64,000 nucleotides of DNA, taken from Clostridiales bacterium. GTDB lineage: Bacteria > Bacillota > Clostridia > Oscillospirales > Ruminococcaceae. Every line of letters starts with the position of its first letter. The first letter of the stretch is position 1. Below, piece after piece: positions 8,711 to 17,217 of this stretch. The position numbers were made by a program, and so were the translations under genes. The stretch lies in NCBI GenBank assembly GCA_019423685.1, contig JAHZAY010000005.1, positions 1 through 64,000 of the forward strand, read 5' to 3'. Below the pieces are notes generated by a model. The model worked only from the letters and a program-made list of their open reading frames with translations, did not search any database and was not told the origin of the DNA.

Positions 8711-8863
8711 CTAATCTGGCCTTTGGGGCTTCATGCTCCAGAACACCACATTCATCAAAATAACAATCAGTAAAACAACAGCCATTCCAACCCAAAAGCC
8801 CATATTGATCCCTAAAAAGGATGTGGTGCTAAACAGGGTCATCCAAATCGTAGACCAATTCAT
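8711..8863 (-). CDS. Small (50 aa) single-span membrane protein downstream of mgtA
   Basis: Too short for routine ORF calls. ATG at 8863 has a strong RBS (GGGAGGTG, 7 nt away) and lies 18 bp after the stop of the MgtA-type ATPase, before the operon terminator. The product begins MNWSTIWMTLFS, has one hydrophobic helix (GFWVGMAVVLLIVILMNVVFW) and ends KPQRPD. Enterobacteria use tiny membrane peptides (MgtS, MgtR, MgtU) to stabilise or destabilise MgtA/MgtB, so a modulatory role on the P-type ATPase is plausible but purely inferred. No sequence similarity to those peptides is claimed. Confidence 0.7.
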   Translation of the reverse strand: MNWSTIWMTLFSTTSFLGINMGFWVGMAVVLLIVILMNVVFWSMKPQRPD

Positions 8864-8881
8864 AGTAAACACCTCCCATCT

Positions 8882-11647
8882 TTAAAGCAGCTCACCATAG
8901 CGCTGCACATAGGCTTTTTTCAAACTGGTAGCCAACACCATATAAAGCAGGATGCACGGAATCAAGTAGGCAAAATAGGCAGCGGGAAGAGCTACAAATC
9001 CAAGTATTGCGCCAAGGGGTGTAAACGGAATGATCGTAAGTACTGCAATTCCCGTCATGGTCAGCAGGGTCAGCGGTGCAGAGGCTCTGCTCTGGATAAA
9101 GGGCAGCTTGGGGGTGCGGATCATGTGAATGACCAGAGTCTGGCTCCACATGGACTCCACAAACCAGCCAGCCTGAAACAGTCCGATGTACTTTGCCTGC
9201 ATCATGGCAAGTTCTGCTCCGCTGAAATGGGCAGACAGATCGTTAAACAGCACGCCGCCCGAAATAAAGAGCGGACAGAATACGAAGTACATGAACAGGT
9301 AGGTGGTAAAATCAAAGATGGAGCTGGTGGGTCCAATCCAGATCATAAAGTTGCCCACGCTGGATGCATCCCATTTCCGCGGCTTCGCAATAAATTCCTC
9401 ATCCACATTGTCCCAAGGAATTGCCGTACAGGACAAGTCATAAATTAAATTCAGGAAAATCAGATGCACGCTCATCATTGGCAGGAAGGGCAGCAGCGCC
9501 GATGCAGCCAGTACCGAGAACATATTTCCAAAGTTAGAAGATGCAGTCATCTTGATATACTTGATCATGTTCGCGTAGGTCTTACGGCCTTCAATGATCC
9601 CCTGTTCCAGAACCATCAGATCCTTTTCCAGCAAGATGATGTCTGCGGACTCTTTGGCGACATCCACTGCGGTATCCACAGAAATACCGATATCCGCTGC
9701 TTTCATTGCAGCAGCATCGTTGATGCCATCACCCATAAAGCCGACTGTATGACCGTTCTCCCGAAGCACCGATACCACTCGGGCCTTCTGATCTGGGGTC
9801 AGTTTGGCAAAAACATCTGTAGTTTCCGCCGATTTTGCTAGCTCCACATCGCTCATTTGTTCCAAATCAGATCCCAGCAGCATATTCCGCACCTTTAGCC
9901 CCACCTGTTTACAGATGGTGCGGGTAACCTTGTCATTATCGCCGGTCAAAATTTTGGTCGTAACACCGTGATCCTTCAAAGCTCGAATGGCATCTGCCGT
10001 GGATTCCTTGGGCGGATCCAGAAAAGCCAGATAGCCAATCAAAACCATGTCACATTCATCTTCTGCGCCAAATGTGCTCACTGGAGAAAAATTACTCTTT
10101 TGCGCGATGGCAAGCACGCGAAAGCCCTTGTCATTGAGCGAATCCACCGTCTGAAGAATATGCTGGCGCACCTCGTTGGTCAGGGGTTGAGCGCTGCCGT
10201 CACATTCTGCAAAAGAGCAAATGGACAGCATTTCTTCTACAGCCCCCTTGGTCACCATCTGCGTTTTGCCTTTTTTATCTTGGACAACGGTGGTCAAGCG
10301 GCGGCGAGTAAAATCGAAAGGAATCTCGTCCACTTTAGTATAATGCTCTGACAGATCTACCAGTCTGGGATCCTCCGCCTCCGCCTCTTCGGTCTTGCGG
10401 ATGATTGCCAAATCCATCAGGTTTTTGTACCCGGTCTGAAAGTAGCTGTTGAGGTAGGCATGGCGCAGCACGCGGGTGTCGTCTTCCCCGTTTATATTGA
10501 GGTGGTATTCCAGCACTACCTGATCCTGGGTCAATGTTCCGGTCTTATCGGTACACAAAATATCGATGGCTCCAAAGTTCTGAATCGAGTTGAGGTTTTT
10601 AACGATGGTTTGCTTTTTGCTCATGGATACTGCACCCTTGGCAAGGCAGGTGGTGACAATCATAGGCAGCATCTCGGGGGTCAATCCCACGGCAATGGAG
10701 ATACCAAATAAAAAGGCGTCCAGCCAATCTCCTTTAGTGATGCCATTGATGAAGAAAACCAAGGGAACCATCACCAGCATAAAGCGGATGAGCACCCAGG
10801 AGACAGCGTTTACTCCCTTGGTAAAGCTGGTTTCTGCCGCCTCTCCCGCTACTGCGAAGGCCATAGAGCCAAACAGAGTATTATCTCCGACGAACACTGC
10901 CACAGCGGATGCACTTCCGGAAACTACATTGCTCCCCATAAACGCGATATTCGGATAGTCCGTTATGCTTTCTTTCTGGTCGCTTACATGGGGCGTCTTT
11001 TCCACCGGCTCGCTCTCACCGGTCAGGCTGGCTTGGTTGATAAACAGATCCTTCGCCTCCAGAATGCGGACGTCGGCGGGAATCATATCACCGGCCGACA
11101 GATGCACAATATCGCCCACTACCAGTTCATCCATAGGGATCTCCACCTTCTCCTGCCCCTTGCGGGTGACGGTACAGGTGGTGGTGATCATAGCCAGGAG
11201 TTTTTCTGCCGCATTGCCACTTCTGGATTCCTGTACAAAGCGTAGGGTACCCGAAATGATTACCATAGTTAGAATAATCACTACGGTCAGGCAATCAAAA
11301 TCCTCCGGTAAACTTCCAAACAAAGAAAAGTAAGGAAAAACCATATCCGTCATGGTGGACACAAGGGCTAAAAAGAAGAGGATGGCAGTAAAGGGGTTGA
11401 TAAATGCATCTGCCAATCGTCTTATCAAGGATTTTTTCTTCTCGTGGGTAACCTTATTGCTGCCGTATTTTGCTCTTCTGGCAGACACCTCTTCTGCGTC
11501 AAGTCCACAAAGTGTAGTGTGCAGATCTTTTAAAACGTCTTTAATTGGGCTAGTCGCCGCATGATCGATGCGGCGGTTCTGTTCGTCACGGATCGCTACC
11601 TTTTCCGCAGCCTGGCGAACAGAAAGATGATTTTGTTTCTTGTGCAT
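8882..11647 (-). CDS. mgtA: Magnesium-translocating P-type ATPase (P3B type), first copy
   Basis: 921 residues from the ATG at 11647, which has GGGAGG eight nt upstream; the longer frame to 11719 lacks an RBS. It has the P-type ATPase order: N-terminal actuator segment with LTGESEPVEK, phosphorylation motif CTDKTGTLTQ, hinge GDGINDAAAM, and C-terminal membrane helices. The MgtA/MgtB subtype follows from overall resemblance (QASLTGESEP, EMLPMIVTTCLAKGAVSMSKK). Located in the plasma membrane, expected to import Mg2+. It is the fifth gene of a minus-strand cluster that also holds a second, divergent ATPase copy, and its start is overlapped by a possible leader ORF (11596-11763). Confidence 0.92.
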   Translation of the reverse strand: MHKKQNHLSVRQAAEKVAIRDEQNRRIDHAATSPIKDVLKDLHTTLCGLDAEEVSARRAKYGSNKVTHEKKKSLIRRLADAFINPFTAILFFLALVSTMTDMVFPYFSLFGSLPEDFDCLTVVIILTMVIISGTLRFVQESRSGNAAEKLLAMITTTCTVTRKGQEKVEIPMDELVVGDIVHLSAGDMIPADVRILEAKDLFINQASLTGESEPVEKTPHVSDQKESITDYPNIAFMGSNVVSGSASAVAVFVGDNTLFGSMAFAVAGEAAETSFTKGVNAVSWVLIRFMLVMVPLVFFINGITKGDWLDAFLFGISIAVGLTPEMLPMIVTTCLAKGAVSMSKKQTIVKNLNSIQNFGAIDILCTDKTGTLTQDQVVLEYHLNINGEDDTRVLRHAYLNSYFQTGYKNLMDLAIIRKTEEAEAEDPRLVDLSEHYTKVDEIPFDFTRRRLTTVVQDKKGKTQMVTKGAVEEMLSICSFAECDGSAQPLTNEVRQHILQTVDSLNDKGFRVLAIAQKSNFSPVSTFGAEDECDMVLIGYLAFLDPPKESTADAIRALKDHGVTTKILTGDNDKVTRTICKQVGLKVRNMLLGSDLEQMSDVELAKSAETTDVFAKLTPDQKARVVSVLRENGHTVGFMGDGINDAAAMKAADIGISVDTAVDVAKESADIILLEKDLMVLEQGIIEGRKTYANMIKYIKMTASSNFGNMFSVLAASALLPFLPMMSVHLIFLNLIYDLSCTAIPWDNVDEEFIAKPRKWDASSVGNFMIWIGPTSSIFDFTTYLFMYFVFCPLFISGGVLFNDLSAHFSGAELAMMQAKYIGLFQAGWFVESMWSQTLVIHMIRTPKLPFIQSRASAPLTLLTMTGIAVLTIIPFTPLGAILGFVALPAAYFAYLIPCILLYMVLATSLKKAYVQRYGELL

Positions 11648-11763
11648 TGGTCTTGCCTCCCTGCATTGAGATCGGGGTAAGCAGGAATATAGGAAGGACA
11701 TAGAACTTCCAATCTCCATGCGCTTACCGTTTGATGTTTTCGCGGACTTCCATCGGAGTCCAT
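11596..11763 (-). CDS. Possible leader ORF overlapping the mgtA start
   Basis: ATG at 11763 has a good RBS (AGAGGTGAGTGAC) and opens a 55-codon frame that runs through the mgtA RBS and start codon and stops inside mgtA at 11596. The peptide begins MDSDGSPRKHQTVSAW and has a proline/tyrosine stretch CPSYIPAYPDL shortly before the mgtA start. Salmonella mgtA is controlled by translation of a proline-containing leader (mgtL); this could be an analogous arrangement, but homology is not claimed. It could also be fortuitous. Confidence 0.4.
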   Translation of the reverse strand: MDSDGSPRKHQTVSAWRLEVLCPSYIPAYPDLNAGRQDQCTRNKIIFLFARLRKR

Positions 11764-11831
11764 GTCACTCACCTCTTTTTATAAAATATCTATATCAAAC
11801 CGCCATCTGCAGCATAAAGCCACAGCGCAGA

Positions 11832-12143
11832 TTATAATTGCTTGTAACGCTCACTCTTTGTAATGTACCAAACATCCAACCCGGCGATCATCAGCCAGGC
11901 AATCATGGAACCCACAAACCAATGGTTTGAAAAGTCTATCCACAGCCCTTTCATCAAAAAAATGATGCCACTTAGGATGATGACTTTACCAATATTGCGG
12001 CAAAGCGGCAAAATTTTAATTTTATCTTTTTCTTCCTGCGGCATGTTTTTCCACGCGGAAAGGTGGATGTGCGCTTTTCCAAGAAAAAACATAAACCCCA
12101 CCATGCTGAAAAGAATACCAAAAAAGATACAGATAAAATCCAT
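11832..12143 (-). CDS. Small membrane protein, DUF3784-like
   Basis: 103 residues: an N-terminal helix (IFFGILFSMVGFMFFLG), a polar HLSAWKNMPQEEKDKIK loop, then two more helices, ending in a basic tail. The WxxMPxEEKxKY-type loop between helices is typical of DUF3784/YpbF-like small membrane proteins. RBS AGAGGTG. It starts 6 bp after the upstream gene's stop and is followed by the mgtA leader region, so it is co-transcribed with the Mg2+ ATPases. Function unknown; the neighbourhood suggests a link to Mg2+ transport. Confidence 0.65.
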   Translation of the reverse strand: MDFICIFFGILFSMVGFMFFLGKAHIHLSAWKNMPQEEKDKIKILPLCRNIGKVIILSGIIFLMKGLWIDFSNHWFVGSMIAWLMIAGLDVWYITKSERYKQL

Positions 12144-12149
12144 ACCAGA

Positions 12150-12431
12150 TCACACCTCTCTATCATTCATTTCTTTTTCCAATTTTTGAAATTCGTTTCT
12201 CAGCCTGCCTAAGCGAGCAAGTCTAACAGACAAAACAATAAGTGTAATTACCAAACCAAACCAGAGGGCAACACCGATCCGATAGCAAAATCGAAACGAC
12301 AGATTGGAAAACAGCAGAGTTTCTGTTGCAGCAGTGGCAGACAAATCGTTTGCGAAACTGACCAGTACGCCAACCGCAGCCATACACCAAAAGGAAAGCA
12401 AAATACGCACGATAAGATCCACCCAGTTCAT
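12150..12431 (-). CDS. Small two-helix membrane protein of unknown function
   Basis: 93 residues from ATG 12431, chosen because GGAGGGAGG lies just upstream; the longer frame to 12545 runs through a terminator hairpin. Two hydrophobic helices (LIVRILLSFWCMAAVGVLVSF and GVALWFGLVITLIVLSV), then a charged coiled-coil-like tail (LRNEFQKLEKEMNDRE). I do not recognise a family. It sits between the wHTH regulator and the DUF3784-like gene. Confidence 0.6.
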   Translation of the reverse strand: MNWVDLIVRILLSFWCMAAVGVLVSFANDLSATAATETLLFSNLSFRFCYRIGVALWFGLVITLIVLSVRLARLGRLRNEFQKLEKEMNDREV

Positions 12432-12465
12432 GCGCCTCCCTCCTTTCGTCTTAATCAGTATAAAA

Positions 12466-12516
12466 AAATCGCAAGAAGAATCACATGGACAAAACCTTGC
12501 AATTTTCTTGCGATTT
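12466..12516 (-). terminator. Intercistronic terminator with a long loop
   Basis: Perfect 12-bp stem AAATCGCAAGAA (12466-12477) / TTCTTGCGATTT (12505-12516) with a 27-nt loop, followed by a run of seven T on the minus strand. It lies between the wHTH gene and the two small membrane genes, so it could cap the upstream transcript or attenuate read-through into mgtA. Confidence 0.75.
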
Positions 12517-12531
12517 GGTAAGAATTTTGGA

Positions 12532-13029
12532 TTATAGCTTGTCATTAAATTTGTAGCCGATACCCCAAATGGTCAGGATATATTCCGGTGAATCCGGATT
12601 CGGTTCAATTTTTTTGCGTAGTTTTCGGATAAACGCCATAATATTGCTGTCATCAAGCAGGTAATCATTTTCCCACACCGCCTGGTAAATCTGCTCTTTT
12701 GTGAATACCTCTCCGCGGTTTCGGGCCAAAAAGCATAGGATATCAAATTCCTTGGGCGTTAATGCTATCTCCGTTCCATCCCGGCTCACTCTGTGCAGCC
12801 TTAAATCAATGGAAAGTGCGCCACAGCAGATAAGCTCATTCCCAGATGTTAGCTGCTCTCCTTCCCCCAGCTCCAGCATAAGAGAACCGACCGTGCCGTC
12901 CAGCAAATCCTTGAAACCGTCTATCAGTTCCTTCGTGGAGGATGTCTGCGGCGCAGCGGTTCGGAGTGTTTCTCGAAGCCACTTGACCAAGGAGGAATCC
13001 AAAGAGAGAAAGCCAATATTCTTTTTCAT
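12532..13029 (-). CDS. Receiver-less OmpR/PhoB-type winged-helix regulator
   Basis: 165 residues. The C-terminal 95 residues are a PhoB-type winged helix (LTPKEFDILCFLARNRGEVFTKEQIYQAVW, then NIMAFIRKLRKKIEPNPDSPEYILTIWGIGYKF). The N-terminal 65 residues are too short for a CheY receiver and lack the phospho-acceptor Asp/Lys pattern. It starts 18 bp after the second MgtA-type ATPase stop with RBS AAGGAGG. No kinase gene is adjacent. Probably a local transcription factor of the Mg2+ cluster that responds to something other than phosphorylation. Confidence 0.8.
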   Translation of the reverse strand: MKKNIGFLSLDSSLVKWLRETLRTAAPQTSSTKELIDGFKDLLDGTVGSLMLELGEGEQLTSGNELICCGALSIDLRLHRVSRDGTEIALTPKEFDILCFLARNRGEVFTKEQIYQAVWENDYLLDDSNIMAFIRKLRKKIEPNPDSPEYILTIWGIGYKFNDKL

Positions 13030-13046
13030 TGCGGATTCCTCCTTCT

Positions 13047-15701
13047 TTAAAGCAATTCATGATACCGCCGCATGTACCACCGTTTAGCCAGTGTAACCCA
13101 CAGCAGATAGAAGAGAACCGTAACCACTAAAAACACAAAATAGACAGGTGGTAACGCAGTCAGGCCGATCAACGCTCCCATCGGGGTAAATGTAAGGAGC
13201 GTAAAAATCATGGTGCCCAGCAGAGTGACCAACATGACTGGGCGGGATGGCCGGCTTTGCAGCAAGGGGATTCTCTGTGTGCGAAGAAGATGCAGGATCA
13301 GGATCTGCGTCCACATAGATTCCAAAAACCACCCCGTTTGAAACAAAACGATAAAGCGGGCCTGTTCCCCGCTGCCTGACAAGGAAGCAAATGTTCCGCC
13401 GCAGGCGGCAGGGCACAACACAAAAAACAGGTAAGCAAATGTGATGATGTCAAAAATGGAGCTGATAGGCCCAAAAAAGCGCATAAAACGCCCCAGTGTT
13501 TTGCCCGACCACTCCAACGGCTTTGCGCAGATCTCCTCGTCGACCTGATCCCAGGGAAGGGCAAGGCACAAAATGTCGTACAGAAGATTCAGCAGAAGCA
13601 GCTGCAAAGCAGTCATAGGGAAAAAGGGCAAAAAAACACTGGCAATGACGATAGAAAAAATGTTTCCAAAATTAGAGGATGCCGTAATCTTGATGTATTT
13701 TGAAACATTGGCAAAGGCTCTGCGCCCCTCCTGAATTCCCTCTTCCAGCACGTTCAGATCTTTTTTCAGCAAAACGACATCTGCCGCTTCCTTGACGGTC
13801 TCTGCCGCAGTGTCCACGGATATTCCTACATCGGATTCCACAATAGCCGGCAGATCGTTCATGCCGTCGCCTAAAAAGCCTACGGTGTGACCATTGGAGC
13901 GGAGTGTCTGCACCACCTGCACCTTTTGCTTTGGTGACAATTCGGAAAATACCGTTGTATGCTCCAGCTTTACCGAAATCTCATTGTCAGTCAGGCGCTC
14001 CAGCTCAGCGCCGGTCAGGAGATGCACCGTATCAATCCCCAATCTGCGGCAGATGGATATTGCTGTTTCCTGATTGTCTCCGGTCAGTACCCGCACATTA
14101 ACATGTAACTTTTGCAACTTCGCAATGGCATCGGCAGCACTTTGTTTTGGGGCATCAAAAAATGCCAAATACCCCAGCAAGGTCAAACCCTTTTCGTCCT
14201 CCGAAGATATGGTCTCTCGACCCATCGGCTTATACGCAACTGCCAGAACCTTCATGCCGTCTTCCAGCATCTCATCCACAATCGCGTGAACGCTGGCATC
14301 TCCATGAAGATCAATCTTGTGGCGTTCACTCTTGTACTCAATATAGCTGCATCTTTGGTAGACTTCCGCAACGCTGCCTTTGATAATCAGCAGGTTCTCT
14401 TGGCCATGCCGAACCAAGACGCTGGCAAATCTCCGCTCGTGGTCAAAAGGAAGCTCGTCCAACTTTGGATGTCGCTGCTCCAGCTCCTCATAATGCATCC
14501 TTTGTCCTGGTATTTGACGATATCTCAGGATCGCGTCATCCAGATGATTCCGCACGCCTGTATGGTAGAGGCTGTTTAGGTAGGCGAGATCCAAGGCGTA
14601 TTGACATTCGTTTCCCAAAACGTCCATGTAATATTCCAGAGTAATTTTGTCTCCGGTCAGAGTCCCGGTTTTGTCAACGCACAAAACATCCATGCTTCCG
14701 AATCCCTGCATGGCATTGATGTTTTTGACCACCGTTTGCTTTTTGCCCATAGCTGCACTGCCCTTTGCCAAACAGGCATTGATGACCATGGGGAGCATTT
14801 CAGGCGTTAAGCCAACAGCAACAGAAAGCGCAAATAAAAAGGCCGCAAGCCAGTCGCCTTTGGTCAGTCCACAGGCAACAAATACGATAGGAATTAAAAC
14901 CGCCATAAACCGAATCAGTACCCATGCAATGGAGTTTGCACCCCGGTCAAACCCGTTTTTGGGGTGAGATTCTGCCACCGAAAAACCACCATATACCGTA
15001 TCTTTTCCTACAGCAAGCACGATACCTTCCCCTGTGCCGCCGGTAATCGATGAACCCATAAACGCAATATTATGGTAATCGGAATAGGAGTGCGCCTGTC
15101 CGCAAACAAGGGTATCGGCTTTTTTCTCAAGGATTGCACTTTCGCCTGTAAGAACCGATTGGGAAACAAACAAATCCTTTGCCTGAGTCAATCGAATATC
15201 TGCCGGAACACGCTCTCCGGCAAACAGGCGCACCTTGTCACCAACCACAAGGTCTTCTGAAGAAATCCTCATCCATTGCGCGTTGCGGAGCACCAGAACA
15301 GTGGAGGAGACCATTTGGGTCAAATGATCGGCAACGCGTTTGGCACGCATCTCCTGGGTGAAGCGCACAATGCCACTAAACAGCAACATACATAAAATAA
15401 TGACTGAGGTTGTTATATTTCGGCTAAAATTGGACGCCAACACAACATCGGTTAAAAAGGAAACCGCAGCCAACACAAACAGGATAATCGTAAACGGATT
15501 GATAAAGGCTCTCCGCAAGCGATAGAGGGCCGTATCGGAAGCTCTGCCCGACAAGACATTCTTGCCGTATTGGATACGACTTTCCTCTACTTGTTTCTCG
15601 TTATAGCCTTGCTGCGGAATGTGAAAATCGTGATACAATGTATCGATGTCGATATATGCACAGTCAAGGACGCGCTGATGGGCAATGGGGCTGTTTGGCA
15701 T
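13047..15701 (-). CDS. mgtA: Magnesium-translocating P-type ATPase, second divergent copy
   Basis: 884 residues from the ATG at 15701 (GAGGTG 6 nt upstream; a GTG at 15710 is possible). Key motifs: VLTGESAILEKK, phosphorylation site CVDKTGTLTGDK, hinge GDGMNDLPAIVESD, C-terminal membrane helices ending near residue 870. It shares the architecture of the 8882-11647 ATPase but differs throughout, so it is an old paralogue rather than a recent duplication. In the hinge it has LPAI where the other has AAAM. First gene of the minus-strand Mg2+ cluster; extended -10 promoter at 15734-15739. Confidence 0.9.
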   Translation of the reverse strand: MPNSPIAHQRVLDCAYIDIDTLYHDFHIPQQGYNEKQVEESRIQYGKNVLSGRASDTALYRLRRAFINPFTIILFVLAAVSFLTDVVLASNFSRNITTSVIILCMLLFSGIVRFTQEMRAKRVADHLTQMVSSTVLVLRNAQWMRISSEDLVVGDKVRLFAGERVPADIRLTQAKDLFVSQSVLTGESAILEKKADTLVCGQAHSYSDYHNIAFMGSSITGGTGEGIVLAVGKDTVYGGFSVAESHPKNGFDRGANSIAWVLIRFMAVLIPIVFVACGLTKGDWLAAFLFALSVAVGLTPEMLPMVINACLAKGSAAMGKKQTVVKNINAMQGFGSMDVLCVDKTGTLTGDKITLEYYMDVLGNECQYALDLAYLNSLYHTGVRNHLDDAILRYRQIPGQRMHYEELEQRHPKLDELPFDHERRFASVLVRHGQENLLIIKGSVAEVYQRCSYIEYKSERHKIDLHGDASVHAIVDEMLEDGMKVLAVAYKPMGRETISSEDEKGLTLLGYLAFFDAPKQSAADAIAKLQKLHVNVRVLTGDNQETAISICRRLGIDTVHLLTGAELERLTDNEISVKLEHTTVFSELSPKQKVQVVQTLRSNGHTVGFLGDGMNDLPAIVESDVGISVDTAAETVKEAADVVLLKKDLNVLEEGIQEGRRAFANVSKYIKITASSNFGNIFSIVIASVFLPFFPMTALQLLLLNLLYDILCLALPWDQVDEEICAKPLEWSGKTLGRFMRFFGPISSIFDIITFAYLFFVLCPAACGGTFASLSGSGEQARFIVLFQTGWFLESMWTQILILHLLRTQRIPLLQSRPSRPVMLVTLLGTMIFTLLTFTPMGALIGLTALPPVYFVFLVVTVLFYLLWVTLAKRWYMRRYHELL

Positions 15702-15733
15702 GGACCTCACCTCAATATGTTTTCTTATTTTTT

Positions 15734-15742
15734 ATTATAGCA
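15734..15742 (-). promoter_or_regulatory. Extended -10 promoter of the Mg2+ transport cluster
   Basis: Minus strand TGCTATAAT, i.e. an extended -10 (TGnTATAAT), about 33 bp upstream of the ATG at 15701. No good -35 is visible, compatible with an activated promoter. Confidence 0.5.
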
Positions 15743-16147
15743 CAAAATGACTTGGGCTCTTATCTCGAAAACCTTGCTTTTTTCTTGCTTCTCCCCGATC
15801 TGTCATTGGCTCCTTTAGTTGTGAGCAAATCCACAGAAAATCCATTGTACTGGGATGGGCAATGGAAGCTGACGGGGCCCCATTTTTGAAAATGGTTTGG
15901 ACGACAAACAGCAATGGAATGGCGGAGCGAATGGATAAAGATAAAGACTCCGCGATATGCTGCGATGCTCATAAAAAATCTTATCCTCCATCTGCCTGGC
16001 AGCACCAAAGCAACAAAAAAGCAGGCAGCCCCTACTATCTAAATAATAGAAAGAGCCATTACTCCGAACTAAATTTTATAAGTAAATTTAGTTAGAAAAC
16101 CTCAACTCTGTGCGAAATCGAGTAATTTTTAAGGTCCTCAAAAACCT
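15743..16147. other. Gene-free stretch, probably mobile-element debris
   Basis: Only short frames without RBS are present (for example 15862-16095 plus and 15760-16008 minus), and neither resembles a protein I know. The block includes a GC-rich palindrome (ggggcccc near 15880) and leads into the second 17-bp repeat. Confidence 0.4.
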
Positions 16148-16164
16148 GTAGTTACTGGGTTTTT
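16148..16164 (+). repeat. 17-bp direct repeat, copy B (element end / att-like)
   Basis: gtagttactgggttttt, identical to 7405-7421, 8,743 bp away. The following terminator also resembles the one after copy A. Confidence 0.55.
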
Positions 16165-16218
16165 CCGGGTTCATGCTCCTTAAAAAACAATTTGTCCAGC
16201 TTCTTCATTCCTAGACTA

Positions 16219-16260
16219 AAAGAGCGAACTGTCTTTACTGGATCAGTTCGCTCTTTTTTC
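16219..16260. terminator. Terminator of cassette B
   Basis: Stem AGAGCGAACTG (16221-16231) / CAGTTCGCTCT (16244-16254), with T-run on the right and A-run on the left. Same core and position relative to the 17-bp repeat as the terminator at 7478-7520. It ends the peptidase E transcript. Confidence 0.85.
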
Positions 16261-16279
16261 TATATTTTTAAAACAATGG

Positions 16280-16999
16280 CTACTGCAATACCACCGCATC
16301 GCCCAAAGAAGAAATCTGCGTCAGCTTGCCATCTGCAAGCAGATATGCTTCTCCAAAGATTTTTTCTACTCCCTTATCAATGAAGAGGTAACTTCCATCC
16401 ACCAACAGATAGAATTTCTTTCCTTGGCTATCTGGATAAGCAATCTCTTCCATCACCCGCAGCCCGTCCAGCACGTCGTCCTTGATCATCTGATAGTGCG
16501 GCAAGATCATCTTTTGGGTCAAACCAAGGCCGGGGAGATATTTTTGGTATGCGGGATTTACCGCCTCACCCTCCAATTCTGGATGGGCATAAACGATCTC
16601 GGCACAGTTCATCGATCCAGCACTGATTCCCACCAGAACCCCATGAAAGGAGCGCAGCTGCTCTCGCAGATGAGTCTGCGCAAAGAAACGGTTTTGGGTA
16701 GGAACATGACCCCCAGCGAGGATGAGTAGCTGCGCATCTTGCACCAACTCGGCGCTCTCCTGCTCATTTCTGCCATCCAAAACGCTAAACGTATGAAATG
16801 CAAATCCCGCCGATTCAAAGATTGCCTTGATCGCCTGTGCATGTCGATCTGTCGACTCATATTTTACTGGGTTGGAACAGATAAACACCGCCTTGCATGG
16901 ATTCGGTGTACATGCCTTGAGATTTTCAAGAAAACCGTTTGCTGGGTTGAGCTCATTTGTATCTGCAATCACAGGACTGCTCGTTAAAAAGCATTTCAT
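16280..16999 (-). CDS. Peptidase E-like protein (S51 family)
   Basis: 239 residues from the ATG at 16999, seven nt after AGGAGG; the ATG two codons earlier is too close to the RBS. Serine nucleophile elbow GISAGSMN (about residue 125) and LILAGGHVPTQ before it fit the class I glutamine-amidotransferase-like fold of S51 dipeptidases (aspartyl dipeptidase/cyanophycinase). Cytoplasmic. Single cargo gene of the second cassette-like remnant, with its own promoter (17189-17217), leader ORF and terminator, at the same position as the nuclease-like gene in the first remnant. Confidence 0.85.
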   Translation of the reverse strand: MKCFLTSSPVIADTNELNPANGFLENLKACTPNPCKAVFICSNPVKYESTDRHAQAIKAIFESAGFAFHTFSVLDGRNEQESAELVQDAQLLILAGGHVPTQNRFFAQTHLREQLRSFHGVLVGISAGSMNCAEIVYAHPELEGEAVNPAYQKYLPGLGLTQKMILPHYQMIKDDVLDGLRVMEEIAYPDSQGKKFYLLVDGSYLFIDKGVEKIFGEAYLLADGKLTQISSLGDAVVLQ

Positions 17000-17010
17000 T
17001 GTCATACCTC

Positions 17011-17169
17011 CTATCCCCGTTTGGGATCTTGCTGCACTGGACTAAGGCTTTTTTCATTCCTTGCCGACCTTACTCTATTGCATATAGGTGCAGCAGCCGC
17101 GCCACCAGCCCGCTTCCCCCGCTTTTCGCTTAGATTTTGCTTTAAGCTGCCATAATCGGTGCAGTTCAT
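17011..17169 (-). CDS. Possible 52-residue leader ORF of cassette B
   Basis: ATG at 17169, about 13 nt after the expected transcription start, runs 52 codons to a TAG 11 nt before the peptidase E start. Weak RBS (AAGAG). The basic peptide contains LSEKRGKRAGGAAAPICNR, whose KRAGG core is also encoded in the leader of cassette A (KKQAGG). Conservation may reflect DNA or RNA function rather than a protein. Confidence 0.35.
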   Translation of the reverse strand: MNCTDYGSLKQNLSEKRGKRAGGAAAAPICNRVRSARNEKSLSPVQQDPKRG

Positions 17170-17188
17170 CTCTTAAGATTCTAAAACT

Positions 17189-17217
17189 ACTATATCAGAC
17201 TGCGATAAAAAATGCAA
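17189..17217 (-). promoter_or_regulatory. Conserved cassette promoter B
   Basis: Minus strand TTGCAT (17217-17212), 17-bp spacer, TATAGT (17194-17189), then AGTTTTAGAAT. Same layout as 8240-8268. On the plus side of both promoters the sequence attTgAAGGAA-CTTTAC (here ttaaaggaagctttact, 17236-17252) marks the start of the RepA-like gene, intact for about 65 codons in copy A but interrupted here by TGA. Confidence 0.75.

Noticed and set aside
15862..16095. 77-codon plus-strand frame in the gap before the second 17-bp repeat
   Set aside because: No convincing RBS, odd composition and no known relative; treated as element debris.
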